From CAYRSS01 sp964426945 (GTDB lineage Bacteria; Planctomycetota; Phycisphaerae; UBA1845): a DNA stretch of 64,000 bases. The notes below the pieces were generated by a model that was given only the letters and a program-made list of their open reading frames with translations, was not told where the DNA came from and did not search any database. Below, piece after piece: positions 18,236 through 26,539 of this stretch; within the stretch, counting starts at the first letter, position 1, and each line of letters opens with the position of its first letter. The DNA lies in the NCBI GenBank assembly GCA_964426945.1, contig CAYRSS010000006.1, forward strand, positions 62,001 to 126,000, written 5' to 3'. The translations under genes were made by a program, and so were the position numbers.

Positions 18236-19978
18236 ATGAGAATGCGTATGGTTGGCGGGTTGGCGGCGCTGGTTCTGCTCGTGACGGCCGCGTCGGCGCC
18301 GGCGGGCCTGGAGACCGCGGGCGGCGTGATGAAGCTTGTCCCCGGCGACGTACCGCTGGCCGCGGTCTTCGCCGACATGGACAAGCTCGACAAGACGATC
18401 CAGCAGTGGGGTCGGCGGATCGATCCCGACGCCGGCGAGGGCGGGCCCCTCAGCGATCTGCGCGAAGAGATCGGCATCGGTGACTGGGTCGACTTCTCCA
18501 AGCCGCTGGTCATCGCCGCGATCGAGGCGCAGGGCGGCGACCCGGTCGTCTGGGCTGCGGTCCCCGGCTTCGCCGAGAAGATCGCCGCGCACGAAGGCGC
18601 GAAAAACGTCGAAGGCGTCTGGGAGATGACGCTTCCCGGCGGAACCGGCCGGATGATGTACCTCAAGGCCCTCGAGGGCGACTACGTTGTCGGCGCGGCG
18701 TCGAAGGCCGAGCTGGAAAAGGCCGCGCCGAAGGGCACCACGCTCGCCGACGAACTCAAGGCCCGGGCCGAGATGTTGGCCCAGCGCGACTTCGTTGTGC
18801 ACGTCAACATCGGCCACTATCGCGATTCGGCGCTCGCGGGCATCGCCCAGGCCGCGCCCATGGTGATCATGATGGGCGGCATGATGGCCGCGCAGGGCAT
18901 GGACGCCGAGGACGCCGCCAACCTGCAGGCAGCGCTGACGACCGCGATGGACATGGTCAAGCAGTTCATGGAACAGCTTGCCTATGTGGACGTGATCGGT
19001 TCGATGGATGCGCAGGAGGCCAACATCACGCTGGCCACTGGTTACGTGGATGGCCCGATCCGCGCGGCGCTGGCCCGGACGGCGCCCGCCGATCGGCCGA
19101 TGCTGACGGGCTATGAAGAGCAGCCGTACGTCGTCGCCAGCGGGTTCCATGCGCCGGGGCTCATGGCTTCGTTCTCCGATTACTTCTTCAGGAAGATGGA
19201 CGCTGCGAAGGTAGCCGCCGCGCCGCCGCCTCCGGCGCCGGCCGAGGGCGAGAAGCCCGCGGAAGGCGAAGCTCCCAAGGCCGCTCCGATGAGCGATATG
19301 ATGCGCCTGTCAATGGAGATGGGCGCCATGACCGAGGGGGGCGATTTCGTCATGGCCTTCGGCAAGGACGGCATGCGCATGATCGGCGAGTACCTGGTCA
19401 AGGACGCGCCGAAGTACGTCGGCCTGCTCAAGGAGTCGCTCAAGTCAGCGAACGCGGGCATGGGCATGATGGGCGGCGGCGGCGTGTCGTTCGAGATCAT
19501 CGGCTCGTCCAAGATCGGAGACATCGACGTTGAACAGTTCACGATGAAGATCGAAGAGCCCGCCGACCCGAACATGGCGGCGATGGGTGCTCCCGACCTT
19601 TCGCAGCTCTACGGTAAGAACTCGCGTTACGGCGTGGGGGTCAGCAAGGGCAACGTGCGTTTCTGCTACGGTACCGAGGCCGAGATGCAGAAGGCGTTCA
19701 CGGCGAAGGTCGACAAGCCACTGGCATCGAGCCAGTACGTCGAGGCAGCGCTGAAGAAGCTCCCCGCCAAGCGTAACGGCGTGCTCCTGGTGGACATCGC
19801 CGGCGCGGCCCCGCTCATGGAGATGTTCGGCCAGCCGATGAGCGGCCAGCTTCCCCCCGGTCCGCCGTTCGCCCTGTCGTTCAGCTTCTGCGGCGAGCCG
19901 GCCCGCGTGGACATTCACATCCCGCTGCGTGCCATCGAGCGGGCTGTCCAGGCGTTCAGCCCGCAGCAGCCCATGTAG
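18236..19978 (+). CDS. Exported protein of unknown function, 580 residues
   Basis: ATG 18236 has AGGAGA 8 bases upstream. The open frame upstream of it to 18095 is not expected to be translated. The protein starts with an Arg/Met N-region and a hydrophobic core (LAALVLLVTAASAPAG), so it is probably cut after an Ala-x-Ala site. Two similar-looking domains are joined by an Ala/Pro/Glu linker near residues 325-350 (AAAPPPPAPAEGEKPAEGE). The protein is Met-rich (MVIMMGGMMAAQGMDAEDA). The layout recalls planctomycete DUF3352-type exported proteins, but I cannot confirm the family. A strong hairpin follows the stop. It stands alone between parB and the envelope lipoprotein set. Confidence 0.72.
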   Translation: MRMRMVGGLAALVLLVTAASAPAGLETAGGVMKLVPGDVPLAAVFADMDKLDKTIQQWGRRIDPDAGEGGPLSDLREEIGIGDWVDFSKPLVIAAIEAQGGDPVVWAAVPGFAEKIAAHEGAKNVEGVWEMTLPGGTGRMMYLKALEGDYVVGAASKAELEKAAPKGTTLADELKARAEMLAQRDFVVHVNIGHYRDSALAGIAQAAPMVIMMGGMMAAQGMDAEDAANLQAALTTAMDMVKQFMEQLAYVDVIGSMDAQEANITLATGYVDGPIRAALARTAPADRPMLTGYEEQPYVVASGFHAPGLMASFSDYFFRKMDAAKVAAAPPPPAPAEGEKPAEGEAPKAAPMSDMMRLSMEMGAMTEGGDFVMAFGKDGMRMIGEYLVKDAPKYVGLLKESLKSANAGMGMMGGGGVSFEIIGSSKIGDIDVEQFTMKIEEPADPNMAAMGAPDLSQLYGKNSRYGVGVSKGNVRFCYGTEAEMQKAFTAKVDKPLASSQYVEAALKKLPAKRNGVLLVDIAGAAPLMEMFGQPMSGQLPPGPPFALSFSFCGEPARVDIHIPLRAIERAVQAFSPQQPM

Positions 19979-20008
19979 GCCGGGGTTTCCCGGTCATGAC
20001 ACTCTCCG

Positions 20009-20042
20009 CGAGGCACGTGGCGCGTCTGCGCCGCGTGCCTCG
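20009..20042 (+). terminator. Strong terminator hairpin
   Basis: CGAGGCACG (20009-20017) pairs with CGTGCCTCG (20034-20042), and an inner GGCGC/GCGCC stem closes a GTCT loop, joined by a T-G wobble. This gives about 15 bp of stem. TTGTGTT follows. It lies 30 bases after the stop of the exported protein gene. Confidence 0.8.
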
Positions 20043-20256
20043 TTGTGTTCCGGGGAGGGCGATGACGCCGCTTTCAGCGTCGCGAGGGCGGTCGGCGGGC
20101 GCGGCGGCCGACGCTCGCGCCTGCCGCTCAGGCCCGTCTGCGGCTTGACCGGTCATCCGGTCGATGATGTGCTATATCGCGGCACGCAGCCGCCGGGTAT
20201 GCTGTCGGCGCACTGGGCGGCTCACCTTTGATTCCAGCTTTCGGAGGCTACTACTG

Positions 20257-21297
20257 ATGCGTAACCGAGCGAGTCTGATGTTTTCTCTGGCCTGCGGCGC
20301 GGCGATGCTGGCCGCGGTCGGCTGCGGCGGCAAGGAGCGGGCGACCGTCAACTTCAGCTACAACGTGCAGCCCACGAAGGGACTTCCCGCGGGTATGCAC
20401 GTGCTGTACATCGAGCCGGCCAAGGTCGGCGAGACCACAGATCGCAAATGGTCCGAACTCGCCGTGGCCATCATGAAGGATCTGGTCAGCGAGTCGGCGT
20501 CCGCCTTCGGCACGAAGGTGGTGTTGGCGGATCGACGTGATGCGCAGGTCACCTTCAACGAAGCCGATCTCGCCGCCGCGGGGATGTCCACGGGAAGCGG
20601 CACGCCCGAGGGCGGCAAGCTGCTCGGCGCGCAGGGCGCGATTCTCAGCACCATCAACGTGAAGGTGGATGAGAAGATCGGCAAGCAGGCGACGATCAGC
20701 AACATCTTCGCCGCCGGCGGGGGCGGCAACCGCTCCGGCTTCGGCGCACTCGACCTCCAGACGCGCGAGGTCGATACCGTCACGCGGACGATGAGCGTGC
20801 AGTGCGAGTTCAAGCTGCTCGACACCGCGAACAACCGCCAGTGGGACTACCTCGCCGCCGGCCCCTACACCAGTACCGAGCGGACGAAGGCCAGCCCCAT
20901 CTTCGGTTCGAGCCAGACCGCGGCGGCGCTGACGCCCGAAGACCGGATCATCGGCACCCTCGTGCAGCAGTGTGCCCGCGAGTTCATCAGCCGCCTCATG
21001 CCGATCCGCCTGCGGGTTGAAGCGGAGGTCGAGTCGAGCAGCAACAAGAACAGCGCGATGGGCGTTCGGTTCCTGCGGGCCCAGTCGTGGGAGCAGGCGC
21101 TGGCCAGCTTCCAGCAGGCGCTGTCCGAGAACGCCAACGACGACCGCTCGGCCTATGGCGCCGGCGTCGCGGCCGAGGCGATGGGCCAGCTCGACAAGGC
21201 CCTGGGGTACTACCGGACGGCCTGTGCGCTCCGCCAGAGCGCGATCTACATGGAAGCGCGGGACCGGATGAACGCCTACGCCTCGCGGGGCGGCTGA
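20257..21297 (+). CDS. CsgG/LpoB-like outer membrane lipoprotein with TPR-like tail
   Basis: This is a protein of 346 residues. ATG 20257 follows GGAGG. The signal peptide ends at AAMLAAVGC, a lipobox. The mature region (VLYIEPAKVGETTDRKWSELAVAIMKDLVSES, then VVLADRRDAQVTFNEADL) has the alternating strand-helix pattern of CsgG/LpoB proteins, which assemble at the outer membrane. A conserved-looking GAQGAILSTINVKVD region follows. The C-terminal 80 residues form two TPR-like helical pairs (FLRAQSWEQALASFQQAL, AAEAMGQLDKALGYYRTA). The CsgG resemblance is by pattern only. It heads a three-gene group with an LPP20-like protein and a small lipoprotein, a combination seen in envelope assembly loci. 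Confidence 0.7.
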   Translation: MRNRASLMFSLACGAAMLAAVGCGGKERATVNFSYNVQPTKGLPAGMHVLYIEPAKVGETTDRKWSELAVAIMKDLVSESASAFGTKVVLADRRDAQVTFNEADLAAAGMSTGSGTPEGGKLLGAQGAILSTINVKVDEKIGKQATISNIFAAGGGGNRSGFGALDLQTREVDTVTRTMSVQCEFKLLDTANNRQWDYLAAGPYTSTERTKASPIFGSSQTAAALTPEDRIIGTLVQQCAREFISRLMPIRLRVEAEVESSSNKNSAMGVRFLRAQSWEQALASFQQALSENANDDRSAYGAGVAAEAMGQLDKALGYYRTACALRQSAIYMEARDRMNAYASRGG

Positions 21298-21464
21298 GCC
21301 GGTGGGGTGAATTGCGGGGGCGTGCCAACCTTTCCGTCGCGGGCGTGTCTGCCTGGTCGGAAGGGACGGGGCCGCTCCCCGGCGACCGGACGGCGGCGCG
21401 ACACGTGAAATGACCAGCACGGACCGGCTTGTCGGTCCGTCTTTCTTACCGGGAGATGACGAGC

Positions 21465-22814
21465 ATGAAGTCGAAATCGCTTTTCGTATGCCTCGCGGCG
21501 GGGCTGATCGCCGCGGTGACGGCCGCGCCCGCCCTGGCCCAGAACGCCGCGGCGGACGCCCAGAAGAAGGTCCTCGCGAAGCGCGCCGCCGAGGCGGATG
21601 CCTATCGCAAGCTGGCCGAAACGGTTTACGGCCTGCAGATCACGTCGGAGACCTACGTGCGCGACTTCGTCACCGAAAGTGACGAGATCCGCAGTGCGGT
21701 CGACGCGTTCATCAAGGGGGTGCGCCTCGGTCAGCCGCGGTGGTACGAAGACGGCGCCTGCGAGGTGGACGCTGAGGTGACGCTGGCCAAGGTCATTCAG
21801 ACGCTCGAAGAAGCCCACGACACCTACTACAAGGGCAACAAGGTCGTGAAGGTCGACTTCCAGCGCATCACCGAGACGGTGAAGAAGGACATCATCAAGG
21901 TCACCGGCAGCGGCGCTCCGCGGCCGGAGCTTCCGCCGGACCTGCCCATCGGCACGGAGGAGCTCATCGAGCCGCTGCCTGCCGGCTACGCCCCGACGAC
22001 GCTGTCGGTGCCCGGCATCTGGAAGACCATTCCGGCGCAGGCCCGGCTGATGGCCAAGCAGGCCGCGATCCGCGACGCGCAGCGCAAGCTGCTCGAGCAG
22101 GTCAAGGGTCTGCGGCTCAGCTCGGAGACGCTTGTTCGCGACTTCGTCACCGAGAGCGACGAGATCCGCACGCAGGCCTCGGGCCTCGTGGTCGGCGCGA
22201 CCGAGGTCGGTTCGCCGTACTACTATGACAACGAGCTGATCTGCGAAGTGACGATGGAAGTGCCGATCGAGAAGGTCATCACCACCATCAAGGAGCTGCA
22301 CTCGGCCCACTACAAGGGCAACGACGTCAAGCGCACCGACATCGAGAACATCGAAAAGACGGTGAAGCGCGCCGTGATCCGCGCGACGGGTATGGGCGTG
22401 CCGCCGTCCCGGTTCGTCTCGGCGGCGGCGCCGTCGGGCGGCCAGGCCTCCACGCCGACCACTCCGCCCTGGTTCATGCAGGAGATCAAGGTCGTCGGCG
22501 AAGGTACCGATCCGCAGTTCGAAAGTGCACAGGGCCGGCTCAAGGCCCGCCGCGCCGCCGAGCTCGACGCGATGCGCAAGCTCGCCGAGCAGATTCACGG
22601 CCTGCAGATCAGCTCGAACACCACCGTACAGGACTTCGTCACCCAGCACGACGAGATCCGCTCGCAGGTGCAGGCGGTCATCGCCGGGGCGGTGATCGGC
22701 GATCCCGAATTCGTCGACGGCGTCGCCCGCGTGACGGTGTCGATCGGCGGGGCGGAAGTCTGGCAGGTGATCAACTCGCAACTGGTGATCGAGAGCCGCC
22801 GGTCCAACGGCTAG
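21465..22814 (+). CDS. Exported protein with three LPP20-like domains
   Basis: This is a protein of 449 residues. ATG 21465 has GGGAG 9 bases upstream. A signal peptide (LFVCLAAGLIAAVTAAPALA) is cut after ALA. Three copies of one domain of about 90 residues follow, each opening with an Ala/Arg/Lys helix and the signature RKLxExxxGLxxxSxTxVxDFVTxxDEIR. They start near residues 30, 190 and 345. The first two copies also share a THE/SAHYKGN-type ending (TYYKGNKVVK, AHYKGNDVKR). The third lacks that ending. LPP20-type domains occur in outer membrane lipoproteins of the FlgT/LPP20 group. There is no lipobox here, so the protein is probably periplasmic, or secreted with the lipoprotein neighbours. 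Confidence 0.75.
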   Translation: MKSKSLFVCLAAGLIAAVTAAPALAQNAAADAQKKVLAKRAAEADAYRKLAETVYGLQITSETYVRDFVTESDEIRSAVDAFIKGVRLGQPRWYEDGACEVDAEVTLAKVIQTLEEAHDTYYKGNKVVKVDFQRITETVKKDIIKVTGSGAPRPELPPDLPIGTEELIEPLPAGYAPTTLSVPGIWKTIPAQARLMAKQAAIRDAQRKLLEQVKGLRLSSETLVRDFVTESDEIRTQASGLVVGATEVGSPYYYDNELICEVTMEVPIEKVITTIKELHSAHYKGNDVKRTDIENIEKTVKRAVIRATGMGVPPSRFVSAAAPSGGQASTPTTPPWFMQEIKVVGEGTDPQFESAQGRLKARRAAELDAMRKLAEQIHGLQISSNTTVQDFVTQHDEIRSQVQAVIAGAVIGDPEFVDGVARVTVSIGGAEVWQVINSQLVIESRRSNG

Positions 22815-22932
22815 GCGACAGGGCGTCGCCCGCCGGATCGGGTCTCAATAACAAACAGCGCTTCCGCCAGGATCGCGCCGCCCGCGGGTCGGGCGGTTCG
22901 TTCCGGCGAAGGCCCGGAAGGAGTGACCAGGC

Positions 22933-23157
22933 ATGATGCGCAGATTTCAGAGCGTGATTCTGGTGGCCGCCGTGGCGGGTCTGATGACGCTGCCCGCCTG
23001 CCGCAAGAACGAGTACCGCAGCACCAGCGTCTACACGTCGACCAACGACGCGTCGTCGCCGGCGAACCGGCCGAACCAGGCGAACCAGAACACCCACCAG
23101 GACGACGACTACGACTTCGTCGCCCCGCAGGGTCGGATGGTCGTCGATCCGGACTGA
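22933..23157 (+). CDS. Small lipoprotein
   Basis: This is a protein of 74 residues with AAGGAG upstream of the ATG. The signal peptide ends in LMTLPAC, a good lipobox. The mature part is 52 residues, very polar and rich in Asn, Ser and Asp (NRPNQANQNTHQDDDYDF), and is predicted to be disordered. It is the third gene of the 20257-23157 envelope group and a terminator-like hairpin follows. Function is unknown. It may be a stabilising partner of the CsgG/LPP20 pair. Confidence 0.7.
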   Translation: MMRRFQSVILVAAVAGLMTLPACRKNEYRSTSVYTSTNDASSPANRPNQANQNTHQDDDYDFVAPQGRMVVDPD

Positions 23158-23188
23158 CGTCCGCCGCCGAACCGCGCTGAACTTGCCG

Positions 23189-23223
23189 CCGCCCGCGTTC
23201 CTCGCCACGAGGGGCGCGGGCGG
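23189..23223 (+). terminator. Hairpin after the lipoprotein group
   Basis: CCGCCCGCG (23189-23197) pairs with CGCGGGCGG (23215-23223). An inner CCTCG/CGAGG stem closes a CCA loop, with a TT/GG internal mismatch. There is no U tract. It marks the probable end of the envelope transcript before argR. Confidence 0.6.
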
Positions 23224-23365
23224 TGTGCGTCTGGCTCCTTGCATATCTCCGTAAACTTCTATTAAAAAATAACTTATCGACGAAAGCGCCGCGCGTTGTG
23301 CCGCCGTCTACCCCCAATTCCTGGCGAGAAAAATGGGGTTCGTGCCAGAAAATACATTCGTCATG

Positions 23366-23383
23366 TTGCATAGATGTGCATAA
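23366..23383 (+). promoter_or_regulatory. Candidate ArgR operator upstream of argR
   Basis: TTGCATAGATGTGCATAA contains two TGCATA half sites resembling the ARG boxes of high-GC bacteria, which carry TGCATA-type arms. It lies in a sharply AT-rich stretch and ends 21 bases before the argR ATG, overlapping a possible -10 (CATAAT, 23379-23384). This fits autoregulation of the arg cluster. The assignment rests on pattern and position. Confidence 0.5.
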
Positions 23384-23404
23384 TATGTACGATACCCCGA
23401 ACGT

Positions 23405-23854
23405 ATGGCCGATAAGGCGACGAGGCTGGAGGCGCTCGTGCGGCTGGTGCAGCACGGGCAGGTGACCACGCAGGCGGGGTTGATCGAGCGGCTGGCGGCG
23501 GCGGGGTTCGAGGTGAACCAGCCGACGCTCAGCCGCGACCTGGCCGAGCTGGGCATCCGAAAGGTCGGCGGGCGGTACGTAATGGCCCCGGAGGACCCGG
23601 GCCGGACGCCGCATGTGGACCTGGCCGCTGCGGTGACGCGGTTCACCACCTGCGGCCCCCACCTGATCGTCCTGTGGACGGGGGTGGGGCAGGCCCAGGC
23701 CGTCGCCGTCGCTATCGAGCAGGCCGAGGATCCGTCGATCCTCGCGACCCTCGCGGGCGACGACACGATCTTCATCGCCACCCAGAGTCGCCGGGCTCAG
23801 ACGGTGGCCCTGCGGCGGCTGGCGACGTGGTTCGGTGACAAGAAGCATCCGTGA
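23405..23854 (+). CDS. argR: Arginine repressor ArgR
   Basis: This is a protein of 149 residues, the normal family length. The N-terminal winged helix-turn-helix contains RLEALVRLVQHGQVTTQAGL and NQPTLSRDLAELGIRKVGGRY, the SR-D-L recognition helix motif of ArgR. The C-terminal oligomerisation domain has the GPHLIVLWTGVGQAQAVAVAI and LATLAGDDTIFIA stretches, the second being the arginine-binding GDDTI motif. The hexamer represses arginine biosynthesis when arginine is bound. There is no clear ribosome binding site, and the start is close to the AT-rich promoter, so the message may be nearly leaderless. argG and argH follow. Confidence 0.93.
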   Translation: MADKATRLEALVRLVQHGQVTTQAGLIERLAAAGFEVNQPTLSRDLAELGIRKVGGRYVMAPEDPGRTPHVDLAAAVTRFTTCGPHLIVLWTGVGQAQAVAVAIEQAEDPSILATLAGDDTIFIATQSRRAQTVALRRLATWFGDKKHP

Positions 23855-23914
23855 ACTGTGTTGCTGTCTGGTCGCTGGCTGACAGCTGACAGCTTAGATC
23901 GAGAGGAACATCGA

Positions 23915-25222
23915 ATGGCAAACAAACCCTGCGTTCTCGCGTACTCGGGCGGACTGGACACGTCGGCCATCGTCGTGTGGCTGGTCGAGCGCGGGTACGA
24001 CGTGCACGCCGTGCTGGTGGACGTCGGCCAGAACGAGGATCTGCACGGCCTGTGCGACAAGGCGCTGCGCACCGGGGCCGTCTCGGCGGTCGTGCGCGAT
24101 GCGCGGCCGGCGATGTTCCGGAACGTCGTGCCCAACGCCATTGCGCTCGCCGCAACGTACGAGGGACAGTATCGCCTCGGCACGGCGCTCGCCCGCCCGT
24201 TCATCGCCGCCGAGCAGGTGGCCGTCGCCCGCGAACTGGGCGGCGCGACGCTCGTGCACGGCGCGACCGGCAAGGGCAATGACCAGGTGCGCTTCGAGTT
24301 CGCGTATCGCTCGCTGGCGCCGGAGTGTCCGGTGCTCGCCCCGTGGAAGGTGTGGGATCTGCACGGCCGCAAGGACCTCGTCGAGTATCTCCAGAAGCAT
24401 GGGGTGAAAGACCAGTTCGCCCTCACCAAGGACTTCAGCCTCGACGAGAACCTGTGGCACCTCTCGGTCGAGGGCGGCCCGCTCGAAGATCGCGGCGGGG
24501 TGCTGAATGTCGAGTCGGTGCTGGCCGGCGTCGCAGATCATTTCGGCGTGATCGGCGGGACCGCGGCCGGCGCGGCGCAGACGGCCGTCGAAGTCGAGTT
24601 CATCGACGGTGTGCCTGTTGCGCTGAATGGCGAGCCGATGCCGCTGCCGCAACTTCTCGCCGCGCTCAACGCGGATTTCCGCAACGCCCCCTGGGCGTGG
24701 GACCTGGTGATCGAGAACCGTTTCACGGGCGTCAAGTCGCGCGGGCTGTACATCAACCCGGCGGCGAAGCTGCTGCACATGGCCGTGGATGGCCTGGCGC
24801 GGAGCGTCTTCAACAAGCCGACTTTTGATCAGTGGGTCTCGCTGGGACAGCAGTACGGGGCGATTCTCTATCGCGGCGAGTACTTCTCCGACCAGCGCGT
24901 CATCGTCGAGACCACCGCGCGGGCCATTCGTCGCCACCTGACCGGCTCGGTGACGGTACAATTGTCGCCGACGCCCTACGTCGCCCGCGTCGAGGCGAAG
25001 AAGGCCGTGTTCCGCAAGGAGCTGGCGACTTTCGAGGCCAGCGAGTTTTCGCACGGCGACGCGGCCGGATTCATCAGCCTGTCTTGGCTGTCGTCGGTGG
25101 GCAAGAGCTTCGTTGAGGATCACGCGCATGCAGACCTTGTGGAAACAGCGACAGCCCCTGCATCCGACGTTTGTGGAACTCAACCGCTGCCTTCACGAGG
25201 ACTGGTTCCTGCTCCGGTATGA
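23915..25222 (+). CDS. argG: Argininosuccinate synthase, overlapping argH
   Basis: This enzyme condenses citrulline and aspartate with ATP to argininosuccinate. The ATG at 23915 follows GAGAGGAA. The P-loop-like PP motif AYSGGLDTSAIVVWL is at residues 9-23. The citrulline/aspartate region includes GATGKGNDQVRFEF and the LDENLWHLSVEGG loop. Near the end, FEASEFSHGDAAGFISLSWL matches the usual C-terminus. The frame continues about 33 residues beyond that point (435 in all, usual about 400) and overlaps argH by 95 bases. The tail could be genuine, or a real stop could have been lost. Confidence 0.95.
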   Translation: MANKPCVLAYSGGLDTSAIVVWLVERGYDVHAVLVDVGQNEDLHGLCDKALRTGAVSAVVRDARPAMFRNVVPNAIALAATYEGQYRLGTALARPFIAAEQVAVARELGGATLVHGATGKGNDQVRFEFAYRSLAPECPVLAPWKVWDLHGRKDLVEYLQKHGVKDQFALTKDFSLDENLWHLSVEGGPLEDRGGVLNVESVLAGVADHFGVIGGTAAGAAQTAVEVEFIDGVPVALNGEPMPLPQLLAALNADFRNAPWAWDLVIENRFTGVKSRGLYINPAAKLLHMAVDGLARSVFNKPTFDQWVSLGQQYGAILYRGEYFSDQRVIVETTARAIRRHLTGSVTVQLSPTPYVARVEAKKAVFRKELATFEASEFSHGDAAGFISLSWLSSVGKSFVEDHAHADLVETATAPASDVCGTQPLPSRGLVPAPV

Positions 25223-26462
25223 GCTGCGACTTCAGCGGGCTCACGCCCGCGCGCTACGCGCCGCGAACGTGTTCACGGCCGCCGAACTGGAGTCGATCGA
25301 ACAGGCGATCGAGCGCATCGACCAGGAGTCGCTCACCCTCGCCGGCCCGCCGGAGTGTGATGCGGAGGATCTGCACACCTGGGTGGAGGCGCGACTGACT
25401 GAACTGGCCGGCGACGCGGGCCGGCGCATTCACACCGCGCGGTCGCGCAACGACCAGGTGGCGACGCTGCTGGTGATGTTCGCCGCCGACGCGGCGGAGT
25501 GGGTCGCCGAGGCCCTCGATCCGCTGACGGTCGTGCTGTGCTGCCGGGCGCTCGAGTGGAGCGACCTGGCGTTTCCTCTTCAGACCCACGCCCAGTTCGC
25601 CGCACCGGGTTCGGTGGGCGCGTGGGGGCTGCGTTTCGCGGTCGGCCTGGAGCGCGCGGGGTCGCGACTGCGCGAAGCGGCGACGGCCTGGCGGCGGTTC
25701 TGTCCGCTGGGCAGCGGGGCGGTGGCGGGTTCGTCGATCCCGATCGATCGCACGATTCAGGCGCGGGAGCTCGGCTTCGAGGCCCCGTCGCGCAGCGCGC
25801 TCGACTCGACGACGACGCGTGATGAATGCCTGGAGCTGCTGGCGCTGCTCGCTCCGGTGGCGCTTCAACTGCAATCCCTGGCGGCGGACGTGATCGGCTT
25901 CGCCGGAACGTCGCTCATGTGGGTGAAGTATCCCGAGGCGTTCGGCACCGGCTCGTCGATGATGCCCAACAAGGCAAACCCCGACGCGATGGAGCTGCTT
26001 CGCGGAACATGCAACGAGATTCTCGCGGCGCACGGCCACGCCCTGCTGCTGCTCAAGGGGCTGCCCAGCGGCTACAACCGCGATCTGCAGTGTCTCAAGC
26101 CGATCGTCCGCGACGCAATCGGAACGGCCCTGACGATGATCGACATGACCTTGGCGTTCGTCGGCGAGCTGTCGTGGAATCCGGAGCGACTGGCGGCTTC
26201 ACTCGGGCAGGGGGCCATCGACGCGACCCTGCGAATGGAAGAGAAGGTTCGCGGCGGCATGGCCCTGCGCGATGCCCACCACGCGACGGCAGAGGAAGTG
26301 CTGGCGGCTTCGCTCGCCGGGGACTCAGTCCCGGCCGCAGCGAGCGCGCTGGGCCCGGATCGCTATGTGACGATCGGCTCGGCCTCGCCGGCCGAGGTGC
26401 AACGCGTCGCAGCGGAACTGATCGCGGAGGCGAGGGAGCGGAGCGAAGCTCGGCCCGGTTAG
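25128..26462 (+). CDS. argH: Argininosuccinate lyase
   Basis: This is a protein of 444 residues that splits argininosuccinate into arginine and fumarate, as a homotetramer of the fumarase superfamily. ATG 25128 has GAGG 9 bases upstream, inside argG. An upstream in-frame start at 25113 is less likely. Visible motifs are HTARSRNDQVAT (the conserved RSRNDQ), FPLQTHAQFAAPGSVGAWG (conserved His region), and the catalytic-serine loop GTGSSMMPNKANPDAMELLR, the superfamily signature. The N-terminus lacks the long leader of some relatives. The gene is followed closely by proB. Confidence 0.95.
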   Translation: MQTLWKQRQPLHPTFVELNRCLHEDWFLLRYELRLQRAHARALRAANVFTAAELESIEQAIERIDQESLTLAGPPECDAEDLHTWVEARLTELAGDAGRRIHTARSRNDQVATLLVMFAADAAEWVAEALDPLTVVLCCRALEWSDLAFPLQTHAQFAAPGSVGAWGLRFAVGLERAGSRLREAATAWRRFCPLGSGAVAGSSIPIDRTIQARELGFEAPSRSALDSTTTRDECLELLALLAPVALQLQSLAADVIGFAGTSLMWVKYPEAFGTGSSMMPNKANPDAMELLRGTCNEILAAHGHALLLLKGLPSGYNRDLQCLKPIVRDAIGTALTMIDMTLAFVGELSWNPERLAASLGQGAIDATLRMEEKVRGGMALRDAHHATAEEVLAASLAGDSVPAAASALGPDRYVTIGSASPAEVQRVAAELIAEARERSEARPG

Positions 26463-26539
26463 CGACGGCGCTGAACGGGTTCTGACCGACCGGTAGCTGG
26501 TTTTCGAACACGAGGAACTCGAGCGAATTGATCCGACCC

